From: Gyromitra esculenta
Taxonomy: Eukaryota; Ascomycota; Pezizomycetes; Pezizales; Discinaceae
Reading direction: 5' to 3'
Assembly: GCA_038503075.1 (NCBI GenBank)
Contig: JBCAML010000011.1
Span: 1,674,001 to 1,738,000, forward strand
Length of the DNA stretch: 64,000 nt
In this document: positions 61,301 through 64,000 of the stretch, in pieces
Position numbering within the stretch: position 1 is the first letter of the stretch
Layout: the number at the start of each line of letters is the position of its first letter
Program-made: the position numbers and the translations under genes
Notes under the pieces: model-generated
What the model saw: only the letters and a program-made list of their open reading frames with translations
The model's database searches: none
Told to the model about the DNA's origin: nothing

Positions 61301-62646
61301 TCTCGCGCCATAACGGGGGTCCGGTATCAGATGGCGGTCTAGCAACTATGGGAACTACGACTTCAGATCGGGAGGATGGCTTTTCTTCCCCAGAGGTTGA
61401 TATTGCAGTGGTTGCGCGCGAGAGTATGGTAGATTCAAGCTCGCGCCAAGAGGCAACAAGAGATGCGATACGTGCTTTAGAGGCTTCCTCGCCCTCAGGA
61501 GTACGGTAGTCTATCGCGGACAGATCAATTAGGAAATCTGCTGGGTTAACATGCTCAGGGAACGGGTATCCCAAGCCTGCAAAGTGCTGAAGCACTTTTG
61601 ATACTTTCCCACTATACAACGGCTTCCCCTTGCTCAACAGCGTGATCCTATCAAACAAGCCCCAGATCTCGGAACGCGGCTGATGGATAGTAGTAACGAT
61701 CGTCCTGCCCTTTCTCGCGAGATTCTTTAGCGTCCTGACGACTTGGAAGGCGCTTGTCGCGTCTAATCCAGTTGTAGGTTCGTCTAGGAAGAGAACGCTA
61801 GGATTCGCGAGCAGCTGCACACCAATAGAGACCCGACGTTTCTCTCCACCAGAACAGCCCTTGTGGTCGTTATCGCCGATACGCGTATTTGCGCATTCCT
61901 TTAATCCAAGCTGAAGAATTACCTCTTCAACGACCTGTGTGCGTTCTTCGGCGGTAAAGGTCGACGGAAGGCGTAGCTCCGCAGAATATTGAAGTGTTTC
62001 TCGGACTGTCAGGGTGGGCAGGAGGACATCCTGTTGCATCACGTATGCGTGTCGAACGCTAGATAATGGGAGAGTCTCATTGAAAGTTGTTGTTCCGGTG
62101 GTGTGGAGATTTCCACCGGTCATGCGTTGGGACATCACATTGAGCATAGAAGTCTTTTTGTAATTGCATCGCGAGTTAGCAAATGATTATTTGTGTAGAA
62201 TAGTTCGTATCTTTGATATTTTTTTCTGTTTGTTTCTCTAGACACACCTTCCCGCTACCACTCCCGCCAATGATTGCAGTCAGCTCCCCAGCTGGGAAAT
62301 CTGTAGACACATCATCCAGAATCCAGATCTCCTCAGCCTTCTCCTTCTTCTTGCTCCACGGCAAGCTCACAGATAGTGGAGAAACTGTGATGGCAAGGTT
62401 CCGGACAGAAACGTCGACCCGTTCGACCGGGCGGAAAGATATATGCCCTTCATTTTCTTCTTGGCCGCCATTACCATCCTCATACTTTTCATCTTCCTCG
62501 TTGTCTGTTGTCTGTCCCCGGCCAATTTCAGGAACCGGTGCCTTCTCACTGTCTAAAGCGGCGATTCCGAGGTCCGAGTTTAGGGCATTGAGAGGTGCGA
62601 CAGCTAACTTCTCACGTGTAGATCTGCTAGAGTCTGGGTTTTCCAT
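58394..62646 (-). CDS. Full-size ABCG (WHITE-type) ABC transporter
   Basis: Predicted ATP-driven membrane transporter with order NBD1-TMD1-NBD2-TMD2, like yeast YOL075C and unlike the PDR group. Minus-strand exons are 62646-62248, 62153-60702, 60643-59125 and 59061-58394, giving about 1,345 residues, with introns of 94, 58 and 63 nt; the first has a GCTAACTC branch site. NBD1 has Walker A GGSGSGK-TS split by intron 1, QQDVLLPTLTV, signature CSGGEKRR, Walker B LFLDEPTTGLD and the His loop TTIHQPRSE. NBD2 has GPSGSGKST, ISGGEKRR, LLLDEPTSGLD and STIHQSRSD. Both sites look intact. The third intron is a multiple of three without a stop, so retention would stay in frame. ATG at 62646 is chosen because upstream in-frame codons lack another ATG. 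The substrate is unknown (sterol, lipid or drug efflux are family possibilities). Confidence 0.94.
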
Positions 62647-64000
62647 GATCGTTATAGTTTGGTCGCTTTCCAAGGCAGAAAACGAAAATGCTGCTACTCG
62701 AGGTTGCAATCTTCACAGTACAACCAGCTCAGGGAGTAAGTGAGGAACGGCTGACTGCCTGGCTCGAGCTTTCAGCGAACCATTCGAAGCCAACCGCGGA
62801 CCGCAGGCCGTCCCTCAAGCTGCACTACAGTTCCACCTTCCCCTGTTGTGCTCTCCATCCTCTCTCGATCCCCGCGCATTCTCCAACCCTCTTTGCGCTT
62901 TTTATCCACATCTGTTCTTGATTCGACACATTGGGAAACGCTCGTAACGCCTTCGAATGCTGAAGGGTTGTGGGGTGGTGTTGAGAACCCGAGCAGCCAG
63001 GGTCCAAAAATGAAAGAACTGTCAATCCCCCCGTATGATTGGCTGGAGTTTAGTAATTGCAACGATCCCGGGAAAAAGGCCACCAGGAAGCTGAAATGCA
63101 GAGGCGTAAGACAAAAAATAAATAAAAATGAGGAATAGAGATAAAAGAACTTTATTAACCCGTCAAGTCACCTCCAGACAGTCAATTATACGTACACGCA
63201 GCCAGATGGCTGATGGAAGAAACGTCGAATCCTCAAACATATCGAAACATCTATCCATCAGTTATCGCTGGAGCACGTGACATCCCATTCGCCGGATGAA
63301 AGCCGTTCCGTCCATCCATGCCAACTTTAGCCAAGCCTTTTTATCCAAGCAGCCTCGCCACCAGCAATCCCTCAAGAAAGAAAAAACAGTCGCGAAGAGT
63401 CGTGAGCAAAGAAAAGATAGATTCAAGAGGGAGGGAAGACGGGTTCACTAAATAGCTCTTTCCTGTCACCACCCCCTTCGCGTGTACCCCGGAATTCTCC
63501 GTCGGTTGCCCTTGGTTGCATCTACCGTGAGACTGGTAACTGCAGGGGATCACGGAAGTTGCCGTCTGCAGATTGCAGCAAAATCGAAAAGCACCATTCC
63601 CCTCGCGGAGAGATCCAGCGACAGAATGCGGAAGAGCAGCCGAGTGTTAATACGGGTTGCCAGATTATCGAGAGGAGGGGGGGTATGCTCGCACAAGTCT
63701 GGAATCTGGCCAACCGCCATCCCGGCGTGTGCCGTGTCATTGGGCCTTTTCTCCTGTGACCCAGGAGTTGAGGAGGAGCTGGTTCCTTGTTGCTTCCTTG
63801 TGGTACCCAGCGGACAGCAACATAGTGAGTGGGAGCGCCTGTCTATTTCTAGGAGGTTGCTGATTGCTGGGTTCTGGCATGGGGAATGTGGCTCCATGAT
63901 ACACATTTCATGATGAACAGGCGCGAGTTGATTTATTTCTACCATTCGCGAATAGGTGGAAAGGGAGGGCAGCAAGATACCCACGTGGTAGGTTTTATCT
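62647..64000. other. Region upstream of the ABC transporter
   Basis: No supported gene is seen. Overlapping plus and minus frames of about 143 codons near 63482-63984 lack motifs and have no clear start. The part next to 62646 is probably the transporter's promoter and contains a PDRE-like site. Confidence 0.4.
62793..62800 (-). promoter_or_regulatory. PDRE-like octamer upstream of the ABC transporter
   Basis: On the minus strand this reads TCCGCGGT, seven of eight bases of the yeast pleiotropic drug response element TCCGCGGA, about 150 bases upstream of the ATG. One such site can occur by chance in GC-rich DNA. Confidence 0.25.

Noticed and set aside
63482..63984. Opposed frames of about 143 codons
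   Set aside because: Both strands are open in the same place, neither has a good start or domain, and the transporter's promoter is nearby.

Overview
The window reads as nuclear DNA of a filamentous ascomycete. The genes are split by short GT..AG introns (51-94 nt), several with CTAAC-like branch sites, and the families present are typical of filamentous fungi: a Zn2Cys6 protein, a full-length WHITE-type ABC transporter, a GABA-permease-like carrier and a copper amine oxidase. The mix of a gene-poor, transposon-littered half and a gene-rich half would suit a repeat-rich Pezizomycete (truffle or morel relatives), but that placement is a guess.

Positions 1 to about 44,000 are gene-poor and fairly AT-rich. 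I support two multi-exon genes there: a zinc-cluster protein at 20395-22954, broken by a one-base frameshift, and a small orphan gene at 31486-32191. A few open frames look like gene remnants (1-225, 30577-30816, 32781-33005, 43202-43549). The clearest structure is a population of short inverted-repeat elements (MITE-like, 110-260 bp). Most are flanked by TA dinucleotides, as expected for Tc1/mariner-type insertion. At least six families have two copies, or two arms, that I could align by eye: 2089/7050, 16516/29643, 16980/17255, 18421/26285, 35393/42009 and 37304/42416. An 879-bp element at 28746-29624 has long terminal inverted repeats and a CTAA duplication. Differences between older copies are mostly transitions, which fits RIP-like mutation or methyl-cytosine decay. 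Two families (35393/42009 and 37304/42416) are nearly identical between copies and so look recent.

From about 44,200 the sequence becomes GC-rich and gene-dense. In order it holds a zinc alcohol dehydrogenase of the CAD/ADH6 type (minus, 44225-45518), a copper amine oxidase (plus, 46572-48859), an orphan multi-pass membrane protein (plus, 49598-51367), an APC-superfamily permease with ten exons (plus, 55174-57462) and a full-size ABCG transporter (minus, 58394-62646). The dehydrogenase and the amine oxidase are divergent and share a 1.05-kb promoter region. Together they could turn a primary amine into an aldehyde and then an alcohol, with the permease as a possible amine or amino-acid importer. 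That link is inferred from position and enzyme class only.

I saw no tRNA, rRNA, CRISPR array or long LTR retrotransposon. Exon boundaries were worked out by hand from reading frame, splice signals and remembered family motifs. No database search was possible.
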